NCBI GenBank assembly: GCA_001414345.1
Contig: LLCB01000018.1
Span: 248,001-312,000 of the forward strand
Length of the DNA: 64,000 nt
Direction of reading: 5' to 3'
Origin: Hymenoscyphus infarciens
Taxonomy: Eukaryota; Ascomycota; Leotiomycetes; Helotiales; Helotiaceae
Shown: one piece after another, positions 1 to 10,160 of the stretch
Layout: every line of letters starts with the position of its first letter
How positions within the stretch are numbered: position 1 is the stretch's first letter
Translations under genes and position numbers: made by a program
Notes under the pieces: generated by a model
What the model was told of the DNA's origin: nothing
The model's input: the letters and a program-made list of their open reading frames with translations, nothing else
The model's database searches: none

Positions 1-315
1 CGTATGGTAGAATAACGTATATAGATACTAGGCTCTGATATAGAAGAAAAGGCTAAACTGGCCTTTTCTGACTCTAGGAGAGTAGGCTGCTATATACAAG
101 AGGTTTCGGATAATACAAAAGGGGTACGAAACCGAACAACGACATACGTCAGCTAATACAAAAGCCCGAACCCTACGAAGTACGTCCGAAAGTCCGGACG
201 GACGTACGGACGTACGTAACCTTCCTAAATTAGACAATATAAAACAACAACTGCCGAAAGCTAATATATACGGCATATGCCACGTAATCTCGGCTATACA
301 GGACGGCATGCCGTC
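1..315. repeat. CpG-retaining block inside RIP zone, LTR-like
   Basis: This block keeps many CpG and TACG steps (for example around 115-240), while the DNA immediately to the right has almost none. Bases about 8-105 have an inverted relative at about 4310-4400: both share AGAATAACGTATATAGATAC followed by TATATA(C/T)AAGAGGTT. The block ends in the palindrome GACGGCATGCCGTC (301-314), after which the reverse-transcriptase reading frame starts abruptly. I infer an LTR or other mobile piece inserted into, or flanking, the fossil gypsy element, younger than or sheltered from RIP. No open frame here is convincing. Confidence 0.45.
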
Positions 316-324
316 ACAAATATT

Positions 325-2570
325 AAGAAAAGTAAATTTAGTATTACTAGAGTTAAATACTTAGGATTTATTTTAACTATAAAAAAACTTAAAGTTAACT
401 CTAAAAAAGTAGAGCCTTTATAAAACTAGGTCTAACCTAATACTATAATAGGTATAAAGTCTTATCTAGAGTTTATAAGATTCTATAAATAATTTATTAA
501 AGGTTATACTAAAATTACTAAACCTCTAACTATAATAATATACTCTATAAGGCTATTTCTATAAATATCTAAATATAAAGAAGCCTTTAAAGTACTAAGA
601 ACTAGGCTACTTATAATTTAAATATTATACTACTTTAACTTTAATTATAATATAAAGGTAGAAATAGACTTCTTAGAAGAAGTAATAGTAAGTATATTCT
701 TATAATAATATAATAGCTTTTAATACTTTATTAGGTTCTACTTATATATTCTAGTTAACTATAAATTAAACTAAGAGATTTATAATAAAGAACTATCTAC
801 TATTATAAAAGCTTTTAAGAAATAGCACTCTAAACTCATATTATATTAGAAGTGTATTAATATATATTTAGATTATAGATTATTAGAATACTTTATAATA
901 ACTAAGCTACTTATAGCTAAGTAAGTCTAATAAATAGAGTTTTTATTAGACTTTAACTTTTAGATTTAATTTACGTCTAAGAAAAGTAATTAAAAAGTAA
1001 ATATATTAATCTAATATAAATAAGACCTAAAAACCTATAATTAAGCTAAAGTAGATAGCCGCTTATATACTCTTTTAATACCTAATTATTTAAACTCTTA
1101 AATTAATACTAAACTTACTTAGACCTTTTTATAAAAATAGTCTATATCTCTTAATATAATTTAGTTAGATATTATTCTAAGAATAAGTTTAAATATAATT
1201 TAAAAGTTAAAAGAAGATAACCTATACTCCTTTTAAAAAGAATATTATAAACTTCTAAATAGATACTACCTCTTATTAGATAATTTACTATTTTTTAAAG
1301 ATTAACTTTATATTTAAAAGAATACTAAACTTTATATAAAACTAATCTAAGAAGTCTATAACTAAGTATCTAGTACTTATCTAAGTATAAAAAAGATATA
1401 CTAGTTATTAGTATAATACTACTACTAAGCTAGAATGTTTTTAGACTATAAAAGGTATATAGGGAATTATTAAGCCTATAAATACTCCTATTCTTAATAA
1501 ACTAAGTAATGAGGCTTTCTTTACTCTCTACTTATATTTAACTATTCTATATAATATTTATATATAGACTTTAAATTATTCTTAAAAGATAAACATAGAT
1601 TTAATACTATATTAGTATTTATTAACTAACTTAGAAAGGATTTAGTATTAATACTCTATTACTTGACTATAGACGCTAAAGGACTAGCTAAACTCTTTAT
1701 TTAATAGATTTACTATTTTAGCTACTACTCTAAATTAATTATATCTAATTAAAGACCTTAATTTATATTATTATTTTAGACTAAATTTTATTAAATAATT
1801 AGTATTAAGCTTAAGCTTAATACTATTTACTATAAATAAATAGATAAATAGATAAAGATAATAAACTAATATATTAATTAGAGACTAAGGCTCTTTATAA
1901 CCTACTATTAAGATAATTAAAGTAAATTAATCCCTCTAATAGATAGAGTATAAATAACACTTCTATACTTATCTATTAGTATAACCTCTTATTAGCTTAA
2001 GTTTAGACTTAACTTAAAGACTTTATAGAACTAGAATATACTAAAGACTTCTATTTCTTAAGAATAACTTAACTATAATAAGGTAGTAAAAGTAGCTTAA
2101 TATATATACTCTATTTAGAAGATAGCTAAAAACAATATAGATAAGGCTTAGAAGAAGATAGAGAATAGTATAAACTAATACTAAAGAGCTATTAACTAGG
2201 ATATTAGAGATAAAGTTTACTTAACTACTAAGAATTTTAAGATAAATCGTCTTAGCTAAAAGCTTACTAAATAGTAGATAGGACCTTTTAAAATACTAGA
2301 ACGTATAAGACACTTTTATAGACTAAAACTTCTTAAAGACTTATTAATTTATAATGTTTTTACTTCTAATATACTTTTAAAAGATCTAAACACCCTTCTA
2401 CTAAGATAAGAGGCTTTAAAGCTCTTACTAGATATTATTAAAGGTATATAAGAATAGAAGATATAAGAAATACTTAGTAGTAGACTTTTTAGAAGATAGC
2501 TATAGTATTAAGTAAAATAGATTAGATATAATTTAAATCCTACTTAGTATCTTATAAATAATTTTTAAGG
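325..2570 (+). mobile_element. RIP-degraded Ty3/gypsy chromovirus pol (fossil)
   Basis: Translating through stops gives recognisable pol domains in order. The end of the reverse transcriptase is at 325-390 (VKYLGFILT, then the KKVEPL-like segment). RNase H with the IYNKEL...IIKAFKK block is at about 640-960. The integrase core is at about 1540-1850, with IDAKGLAKLF and IISN-RP-F where active elements have IISDRGPQF. The GPY/F-type tail is at about 2210-2400 (DKVYLTTKNF, IGPFKILE, SNILLKD). A chromodomain-like end is at about 2440-2560 (ILSSRLFRR, then VK-IRYNLNPT). Stops TAA/TAG replace Q, W and R codons throughout and the catalytic Asp reads Asn, which is what C-to-T/G-to-A RIP would do. The 5' part of pol and gag are not seen. 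The element is dead. The family assignment is firm, but its exact ends are not. Confidence 0.85.
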
Positions 2571-4660
2571 TTTACTATATTATTTAAAAGACTTTTATAT
2601 TAAATATCTAGAAGAGCTAAAACTACTCTAATACCTCTCTAAATAGCTTAATATATAGGAATTAGATAAGAAGTAAATAAAAGAGTTAATTTATAAAACT
2701 CTATTAATATCCTCTAATTCTAGTTACTCTTAATAAAGAACTTATAATAAAAACCTAAGATAAAACACTAACTAGTAGGAATATTTAAAATTAATAAAGT
2801 AAAGAACTAAGACTAAGTTACTACTAAAACAGAGCCTACTAACTCTCTCTAAGTTATAGCCTCTCCTTCCTCTAACTTATTATCCTCCTCTCTACTCTTC
2901 TAAGTATAAGAAGCTTAAATTAGCTCTTCCTCTACCTCCTCCTTATAAGTACGCTTCTTACTTTAGTAACCTCTTATAACTAGCTTTAAGAAAGACGCTT
3001 ATAAACTCTTTAAGTAGGCCTTAAAGAGGACTTAAACCTAGGTTTAGATAAAGGTCTTACTCTCTATAGTATAGTATAAGAACTATTAAATATTAGTAAC
3101 TAAAACCCCTCTAATAAGTAAGAGGTACTTATAGTAACCTTAGTATAAAGCGCCTAAGTCTCTTCTAAGAGAGTAAACTATATCTTTAAACTATTCTTTA
3201 ATATCTCTATATTAATAATAACTAATACCTTATCTAAGGCCTTAATAGCCTTCTTAATCTCTCCCTTCTCCTTCTTAAACTTAAGCTTACTAAACTCCTT
3301 CTCTATAAACTATAGTAACTACTTAAGTTAGAATAAATTTAGTATATATTTAAGATTAAACTTACTAGAATATATATAGTATTTTATTTAATATAGTACT
3401 TATACTTCTTTAACTTTAGCTTCTTAAAAGTATATATATAATCTCTATTCTAAGATTTTACCTAAAAGCATCGAATATAGTAGACTTAGTAGGTAGCTAG
3501 AAGCGTACTAGAAGGATATAGGAGAGGTATTTTACTATATTAGATTAGCCTTGAATTAGGCTTAATAAAGGAGGGAAAGACTTACGTTTATATATATATA
3601 ATATATATATATATTCTAAGATAAAAGTTAATATATAAGACTATACCTAATTAGAAGGTATTCTTACTATATATATATTATTTTAGATAAAAAGAAAAGA
3701 AGAAAGTTAGAATCAAGGAAAAGTCGCCTACTAATATACTACTTATAATAATAGCTGTCGCTTATAATTATTATTTATTACTTAATAATTACTATTATAA
3801 CATATAATAATAGTAAGAATATAATAACTCTATAGTAGTATACTACTTCCTACCTAATAGCTAATAATCAGCCTTTCTTCTATTTACATCTATTATTATA
3901 TAGTATATAATAGTAAATAAAGAACGATTATCTCTTAAAATAATAATACTACTAGCTACTAACTCTACCTCGACTACTAGACACTATAATAGTAGATAAG
4001 TTATATTCTTTATAATAAATATATAAATAATACTCTAATTAACCTAATACTATACCGATTAATAATCAAAGACTTAGAATAAGTCTTTTTAAAAGAGAGG
4101 GGATATAATAGTACGCTATTCTAAATTATTAGTATTTATAAAACTACTAATACTCCTATAACTTATTAGATAGAAGATACTAAAGAGAGTAAGGATTAGA
4201 TATTATATGTTTTACTTTAAAGTCTTATATATTTAGCTTTAAAGCCTTTATTATTTTAGTAGCTATATTAGAAAGGACTTAGTTATTATTCTTATTAGGA
4301 CTTAGTAGTCTCTAACCTCTTATATATAGATGTTTATACTTAGTATAGAAGAAGAATAGTTATTATTTTCTTCTATATTAGTACCTAGTATCTATATACG
4401 TTATTCTTCTATATACACTCCTATATACCTCTACTATAGTTATATATATTTCGTGCTATTATAACTTTTATTATAATACCTCGCTTACGCTCTTCGCTAT
4501 TACTAGTATCAAAGAGATAAAGAGGTAGTAACTCTATTAGAGCTAGGAAAACTATTAAAAGCAATTCCTTATAAGAAGAAGAAGCGTGTATTAAGAGATC
4601 GTATACGTAATATCTAAGAGACTCTCTATACCTCAAAAGTCGGGTTTGAATAAGAATAAG
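2571..4660. repeat. AT-rich RIP-degraded repeat DNA
   Basis: Very AT-rich, CpG-depleted sequence full of TA steps, with a pyrimidine-rich stretch at 2860-3330. Read on the minus strand, 3200-3330 gives a lysine/glutamate-rich stop-riddled stretch that could be a decayed gag-like or other element protein, but I cannot name it. The segment 4310-4400 is an inverted relative of bases 8-105. A microsatellite-like TATATA tract lies at 3590-3615. I see no intact gene. Confidence 0.7.
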
Positions 4661-4690
4661 TACGAAGTTACGAAGTATACTTCGTCTCTA

Positions 4691-4739
4691 GCGAAATAAA
4701 CGTTAAACAGAGAGAGGGTCACTTTATATACTTAGTACT
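4691..4739. repeat. Truncated MITE half-copy
   Basis: This carries the GCGAAATAAACGTTAAAC end and the following GGGTCACTTTATA segment of the family described for 4740-4856, then stops at the CTTAGTACT junction. It is about the first 50 bp of a unit, in the reverse orientation to its neighbour. Confidence 0.5.
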
Positions 4740-4856
4740 AGGCGAAATAAACGTTATTCTAATAGAGTAATCGCTATATTTCTAATGCTTTATACTACTT
4801 TAAAACCCCTAGAAACTCTATAAAGTGACCTCTCTTATTTAACGTTTATTTCGCCT
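4740..4856 (-). mobile_element. MITE-like element, copy 1
   Basis: A 117-bp unit bounded by AGGCGAAATAAACGTTATTC and its near-perfect inverted complement ending AACGTTTATTTCGCCT. The interior matches copies 2, 3, 4 and 6 (ATTTCTAATGCTTTATACTAC and TAAAGTGACC in this orientation). It has no coding capacity. It is flanked by near-palindromic TACTTAGTACT / AGTACGAAGTACT. Its AT bias and the lost CpGs show partial RIP. Confidence 0.7.
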
Positions 4857-4906
4857 AGTACGAAGTACTTTTCAGAGCTTTTTTTTAGTACGAAGTACTT
4901 CGCCTT

Positions 4907-5023
4907 AGGCGTAACAAAGGTTATCTCAGGGGGTTACTTTATATACTTTTCAGAGGTTTTTTTAGTAGTATAAAGCTATAGAAATATGGTAATTGCCCTA
5001 TTTAGATAACCTTTGTTACGCCT
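4907..5023 (+). mobile_element. MITE-like element, copy 2
   Basis: A 117-bp unit with terminal inverted repeat AGGCGTAACAAAGGTTATC and its complement at the right end. The interior GGGGGTTACTTTATA...GTATAAAGCTATAGAAATAT is the reverse complement of the same segment in copies 1 and 3, so it lies in the opposite orientation. The terminal repeats are the AACAAAGG variant rather than the AAATAAACG variant, so at least two subfamilies are interleaved. Confidence 0.7.
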
Positions 5024-5043
5024 AGGACGAAGTACTTAGTACT

Positions 5044-5160
5044 AGGCGAAATAAACGTTATTCTAATAGAGTAATTGCTACATTTCTAATGCTTTATACT
5101 ACTTTAAAACCCCTAGAAACTCTGTAAAGTGACCCCCCTTGTTTAACGTTTATTTCGCCT
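5044..5160 (-). mobile_element. MITE-like element, copy 3
   Basis: A 117-bp unit almost identical to copy 1 (same orientation, same terminal inverted repeats). It differs mainly by C/T and A/G changes, such as GACCCCCCTTG against GACCTCTCTTA, as expected if copy 1 was mutated by RIP more strongly. It is followed directly by AGTACGAAGTACT. Confidence 0.7.
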
Positions 5161-5174
5161 AGTACGAAGTACTT

Positions 5175-5233
5175 AATAGCATAAGAGATCGGAAATGTAG
5201 TAATTGCCATATTTAGATAACCTTTGTTACGCA
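5175..5233 (+). repeat. Truncated MITE half-copy
   Basis: The right half of an AACAAAGG-type unit: AATAGCATAAGAGATCGGAAA through AGATAACCTTTGTTACGC. It has no left terminal repeat. The sequence right of it becomes CpG-bearing and GC-richer. Confidence 0.55.
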
Positions 5234-5303
5234 TAGGATGAAGTTCCACTACCCGGATTACCGGAACCACCTCACAGCATCCTCCGACTTCGTACTTCGC
5301 CCC

Positions 5304-5429
5304 AGGCGTAACAAAGATTATCCCAGGGGGTCACTCCATATACTTTTCAGGGGCACCTGGGGGTTCTTGGTAGCATAAAGCTACGGAAATATGGCAATTG
5401 CTCCATTGAGATAAACTTTTGTTACGCCT
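5304..5429 (+). mobile_element. MITE-like element, copy 4 (un-RIPed)
   Basis: A 126-bp unit with ends AGGCGTAACAAAGATTATC and GATAAACTTTTGTTACGCCT. The interior is the same as copy 2 (GGGGGTCACTCCATATAC, GTAGCATAAAGCTACGGAAA) but keeps C and G positions that copies 1-3 have lost. The inverted similarity extends outward into TACTTCGCCCC / GGACGAAGTA, so the true terminal repeat may be about 30 bp. Confidence 0.7.
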
Positions 5430-5454
5430 AGGACGAAGTAATTTACTTCGTCCC

Positions 5455-5528
5455 AGGCGAATCAGTCCATAGCGGGACCCAGCAAAGCAGGGTTTATTTA
5501 GGAGGCCCAGTTATGGACTGTTACGCCT
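5455..5528. mobile_element. Short inverted-repeat element, copy 5 (different core)
   Basis: A 74-bp palindromic unit, AGGCGAATCAGTCCATA ... TATGGACTGTTACGCCT, with an unrelated interior (GCGGGACCCAGCAAAGCAGGG). It shares only the outer AGGCG.../...CGCCT ends and the CTTCGTCCC / GGGACTAAGTA flanks with the other copies. Confidence 0.55.
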
Positions 5529-5759
5529 GGGACTAAGTAGCATAACCAAGTCCCGTCAAGAGAAAATTAAAAGGCCTCCGGTACTCGTTCACGCCACGGG
5601 CTACAGTTAAAGTCCAGAACCAAAGAACCAAAGATCTTCGAAAGAAAGCGCGTTCACGATCAAGTTCGGGGATATGACAGGTAAGATCTCGAGTGATGAG
5701 TCCTGTAGAATAGACGAAAAAATAGGGGGAAAAGATATCTGGCACAAGTACTTCGTCCC

Positions 5760-5889
5760 AGGCCGGCCTTTCAAACGTTAAACAAGGGGGTCACTTTATA
5801 GAATTTGCAGCGCATTTTTCGGTACGTGGCATAAAGCATCGGAAATATGCGCAATTGCCCGCCCCATTTGGATAACGTTTAAAAAGGCC
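5760..5889 (+). mobile_element. MITE-like element, copy 6
   Basis: A 130-bp unit, AGGCCGGCCTTTCAAACGTT ... AACGTTTAAAAAGGCCT. The interior has AACAAGGGGGTCACTTTATA and GGCATAAAGCATCGGAAATA, as in copies 2 and 4. Outer flanks ACTTCGTCCC and GGGGACGATGTA again mirror each other. It is little affected by RIP and lies at the border of ordinary DNA. Confidence 0.65.
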
Positions 5890-6538
5890 TGCTGGGGACG
5901 ATGTAATTAACGTGGCGCCGCTCGTGTGGACATTTTGTTTTTATTTAGACTTTAAACTCTAAGAGCCGCAACGTGGTGGAAAGGAAATGGTAAAAGGTAA
6001 AAGGTTGCCGACGTGGCGGGAAAGGTTTGTTTGTAAGTAAAAAAAAACAAAGTTCGTGGGTTGGGTGAGTTTTGGTGGGTGGTCGATGCAGGAATTGTGT
6101 TGCAGGGAAACAGGTTTGATGTTCGTGACGTTCTCGATATGGAAGTGGGGACAGGTGGAGGGTGGAGGGGAAATTGGAATTTGTCGATCGGAAATCTATT
6201 CGGGATAAAGTCTTGTATTGAGGACCGAGCGTCTAGTTCATTGAATTGTTGAAAGAGATTCCCGATCGGGGAAGAGTCTAGCTGTTATCTCGTAATTTCG
6301 CTAGAGATGCTCGGAGGAGTCTGGATTGTTGTGAGTTGCAGGTTCGGAAAGAAGTAAATACTAAGGACAGGTGTGGAATCCTGTAGCACCGGAAAGAAAC
6401 ACGGTGCTTGAAACAAAAAGTATATTACCTAGCATTCCTCTGTCCTGGTTTTTTGAGGCTCAAAAGATCTGAGACCACATGTTACAATCCACGCGAATGA
6501 AGAAAAATGTAAATCTGCGATCGACACGTTTCAAGATT

Positions 6539-6597
6539 CTAGCTTCAATCTTGGAGTTAAGCTAGAATCTTGGAGTTAAGCTAGAATCTTGGAGTTC
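6539..6597. repeat. Direct repeat, 20-bp unit
   Basis: The unit AAGCTAGAATCTTGGAGTT (with small variation at the first copy, CTAGCTTCAATCTTGGAGTT) occurs three times head to tail. Confidence 0.75.
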
Positions 6598-9258
6598 CTC
6601 GATTCCCCGAAGATGGCGACGACGACAATCGTGAATCAACTTGCGACAATCCCCCGGATTGTGGACTCACCGAGACGTGAAGCTATCCCCAACTTGACGG
6701 ATGCAGCCATCTACAAGGTCCCTTCACTCGTCACTTGCGTTGGGTGTTGGTGCGAATCGCTTCAAAGACGACCCCGCTCGTCCCTGTTTAATCCGGCAGT
6801 TCATAAACTCAACAAAATCAACATTTATGATCTCCATTGTCCAAGTGGCGAATATCGATTGAAAGCTCGGAGAAATGTACACGTACCTAGGTAGGTATGG
6901 ACGAAAACGCAGCGAACAAGCGAGAAACTAGAAACTCGGTTGTCGGCCGCTTGGTTCGCGCCTGCTTCGTGCCCGCGCCGGTAAACAGAACCACCTCACG
7001 TTCATGAAGGAAGCGGGAAGGCACGAGAGAGGTCCAAACTAGGTGACCTGGGCATGTGGCTGCAGATGGGCTTGAAGTGATGCTGAGGTTCTTGTTCAAC
7101 TTCAGCATCCAATTTCTGCCGCTTTGACCAGGAGATTGATTTGGCTTGGACCTTGCCGTCGTCACGCGGTAATTATCCGTCAGATCCATCGGAATCTTCC
7201 AACAATGCCACGACATGGCCATGCTCAGCACCTCATCTCTAGAGGTGGTGGAGATGGAATGTTCTCAGAATACACTCGAGGGATCCCAGGAGAAAACGTG
7301 TGACTTGGAGAGATTTGGTGGAACAGACTGCACCTTTCCGTCTGTCTCCCTCATCGATCTGGCCAATCCCAAATCCGAGCAGGCCAGGCTGAAGTCACCT
7401 GTTGAGGAAAAAAAGAGGGCGTCGTCGTCGTCGTACCATCCATGTTCGAAGCCGTGTTTCACGGTTATCGACATTGGAGAGGCTTTCGTGTTACTTTACG
7501 CGGTGTTGATGGCTCGAATCGCTGATGCCCGGAATCGATCGATATAGCATAATAACGTGCTGATAAGCCTTATGAAACACTTGCTGTCTACCCCACCCCC
7601 CCGACAGCGGCCCAAGAACCTGGACTTACTGAGGTGAAATATGTACGTACTACCCGTCCTGTATGTACTGGGTCGAACGAAGGCTGAAGCAAACTGGCAC
7701 GCATATCCGAAGTCTTGCAGAGGGAAAGCCTTTTGGAGTTGAGACGGGAGGAGGCTGTAATGGCGTGTCGTCGAGCCGTCCTTTCAATCTGGAGTTAGCG
7801 AAGCTGTCAAAAGTTGAGTTTCAGCCGTTCGTTCCGTCTTTCTATTCCGTCTAAATAAGCGGCCCTCTGGCAAAAAACACGTCGGTCAAGATGATTGGTG
7901 TAGTAGTTGGGCGGTTCGGACCCTTTCCCCTCCTCACGCATTGGGCATCACGAATTAACACCTGCACCAATTAAATTTCCCCTCCCCTCCTCGATATTAT
8001 CTTCACATATCATCTATAAATGCTCGAAACAACCGTCCAAGCCTTTACAATCACACTCATCGTCGTGGGCACAAGACTGCTTTCACAGCCAGCTAGCTGT
8101 CATTTGAAGAAACTGTCAGGGCCTGAAGCAAGCCACATAATCTTCGTAGTTTCGTAAGATGGCTTTGTACTCCAAACCTCGTATTGTACCTCCGCATGGG
8201 ATACGATTATGTACCTCGGCGTTCAACGATACTGTTGGTGGCACGACAGTAGTGGAGGTTCGGGATAGTTTTGGCGTGTTGTTGTTATTGCAGACGCAAG
8301 TGTGGATAGAGATGCAATGCAATGTGCTGCCGTGGGTGAGAGCGTTGGATGCATTTGTTCAAGGGGACTAAGGGGCAGGCAGGTACAAGCAGGAAGGGAA
8401 GGGGAAAGGGGCGTTTGGAGATGTTTTCGTCAGCTTCCGGAAGGTCCTGGATACTTATTTGATGTTCGCTGAAGATATTTAGTCATGGAGTTTCGTGTTT
8501 TGAGCCCAACCAAATGGATGCACTCCTCAGAGGTGCCAGCGATGCAGCGCGTGGGGTGCAGTGGAGTGCCACCACAGTTGCTTGGTTTAAATTCTGGCTC
8601 TTCATTCTTCAATCCAACGTTCGGTTTCATGGTTTCCTGGTAGCAATTGGCCAGGAACGCGTGAAGCCCTTGCATATACTATGACAGGCATTACAGAGCC
8701 GTGCAGCATACCGAGCATAGGTTGGCTAGGCATCCTCGGATGAGGGACGATCATATCTAAATGGGTGGTAACGAGTAAACCATTGGAGTTCTCCCAAGTG
8801 TTTTCCCCATGAAGGGTCCACGACGGCGCGAAGCTCCCGAGTCGTGATTTGTGTGTTGATAAGTATTGGCGCTGGCAATTGACTTGATACTTTTATGCCA
8901 CCTCCACTTGTTCGAGATGTTTTCCTGCGAGCGGTGATTCGAGAGGAGAGTGGCAGATAGAATTGGTTCAACCTGGATTTCGGGCAGGAGACTCGTCAGT
9001 GACGTTGAAGGTGTCTGGATGTTTGAGTTTGACTCTTTGACGCTGTCCATGTACTTCACTAACGCCTATCAGGCTATCACACTGCATGGAGATGATGATT
9101 TGCCCTTTGGTGATGTTATCGCGGATCATCTGACGATGTCGAGTTGATCTTTCCAACGACTGATCCTTCGACGTTTGGCCAAGATTGAGTTCAGTGTGGA
9201 GAAAGGATGTTCGTTCGGCCGAGGCCGTAGAACTCAAGGAACTTACAGAGGAATTCAA

Positions 9259-9292
9259 ATTCTGATTCTGATTCTGATTCTGATTCTGATTC
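9259..9292. repeat. Hexanucleotide microsatellite (ATTCTG)n
   Basis: Nearly six perfect copies of ATTCTG. On the minus strand this encodes an Asn-Gln run within a small unsupported open frame (8968-9372). Confidence 0.85.
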
Positions 9293-9737
9293 GATGACTC
9301 GAATCTTTCTGGCTCGTGGACTTCCAGCAGGAGTAGGAAGAGGAACGATGTATCAGAGCCATTCCTATCCATGCCACTCGCCTCCTTCCTTTACAACTTA
9401 CAACATTTCCCCTAATAATACCCGTTGCCAGTGCAAGTTCCGTAGTGTTGTTCCAGCTTCGTGTCGATTGCACAAGTCCCAAGATTCAAGTTGTTAGACT
9501 CGAGAAGGGTGCCGTTTTCGTACGGAGTAGCGTGATCAACACCGTCACCCTTCTCCAATTCCACAAACGGGGACAAACAGCCCTGATAGGTAAAAATAAA
9601 CTGGGGCCGTCAGACGGTCAGGGCTGTCAAAGACTCAAAGCCTGTCGCACAGCCGGACAACCCTGGAAAAAGGGACTAATTTAGTTGGCATTCAGTCCTT
9701 TTGGCTGGCCGAGCCACTGAGAGACAGGGTGCTTACG

Positions 9738-9792
9738 GGGTGCAGACAGGGTGCAGACAGGGTGCAGACAGGGTGCAGACAGGGTGCAGACA
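9738..9792. repeat. 11-bp tandem repeat, 5 copies
   Basis: Five perfect copies of GGGTGCAGACA, followed by a partial copy. Confidence 0.9.
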
Positions 9793-9842
9793 GGGTCTGA
9801 ACTGGGAACAGGGGAGAGATGCCGTCCCAGAGAGCCTAGCTC

Positions 9843-9874
9843 CTAGCTCCCTAGCTCCCTAGCTCCCTAGCTCC
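9843..9874. repeat. 8-bp tandem repeat, 4 copies
   Basis: Four perfect copies of CTAGCTCC, preceded by a degenerate copy. Only 50 bp from the 11-bp array and about 290 bp upstream of the next gene's ATG. Confidence 0.85.
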
Positions 9875-10160
9875 CTGGCCCATTCCCCTGAGAGCTTCCA
9901 ACACCAAAATATCCCCAAGGTTCACGGTTCCTTGCCGAAAGAGTACTTAGAAGTATAGGTACTTCGTAGAAGAGCTCTCGAGTCTCCACCTGTGAGCGTG
10001 CCGCAGAGCAAGCCCCTCTCCTGGCTCCTGCAGCATGAATATGCAATATCTCGCTCTTTTCCTGCATCAACCTAGAAGTACCTCCGTACCTCCAATCCCG
10101 TTCAAACAACCCGGAAATAATATATCTTCTTAATATATCTTCTACAACTTGCTCACTGTC

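Larger units (their letters stand above)
5890..10160. other. Gene-poor region with short tandem repeats
   Basis: No gene that I can support. Small open frames exist, such as one at 8159-8371 (+, 70 codons, with CTATAAATG about 150 bp upstream) and one at 8968-9372 (-, 134 codons, rich in Asn-Gln owing to a hexamer repeat), but none has a recognisable domain. Base composition is ordinary and CpGs are present, so the RIP zone ends before this. It holds the tandem repeats listed separately. Confidence 0.5.

Noticed and set aside
8968..9372. 134-codon minus-strand frame with an Asn-Gln run
   Set aside because: The run comes from an (ATTCTG)n microsatellite; no other feature supports a gene.
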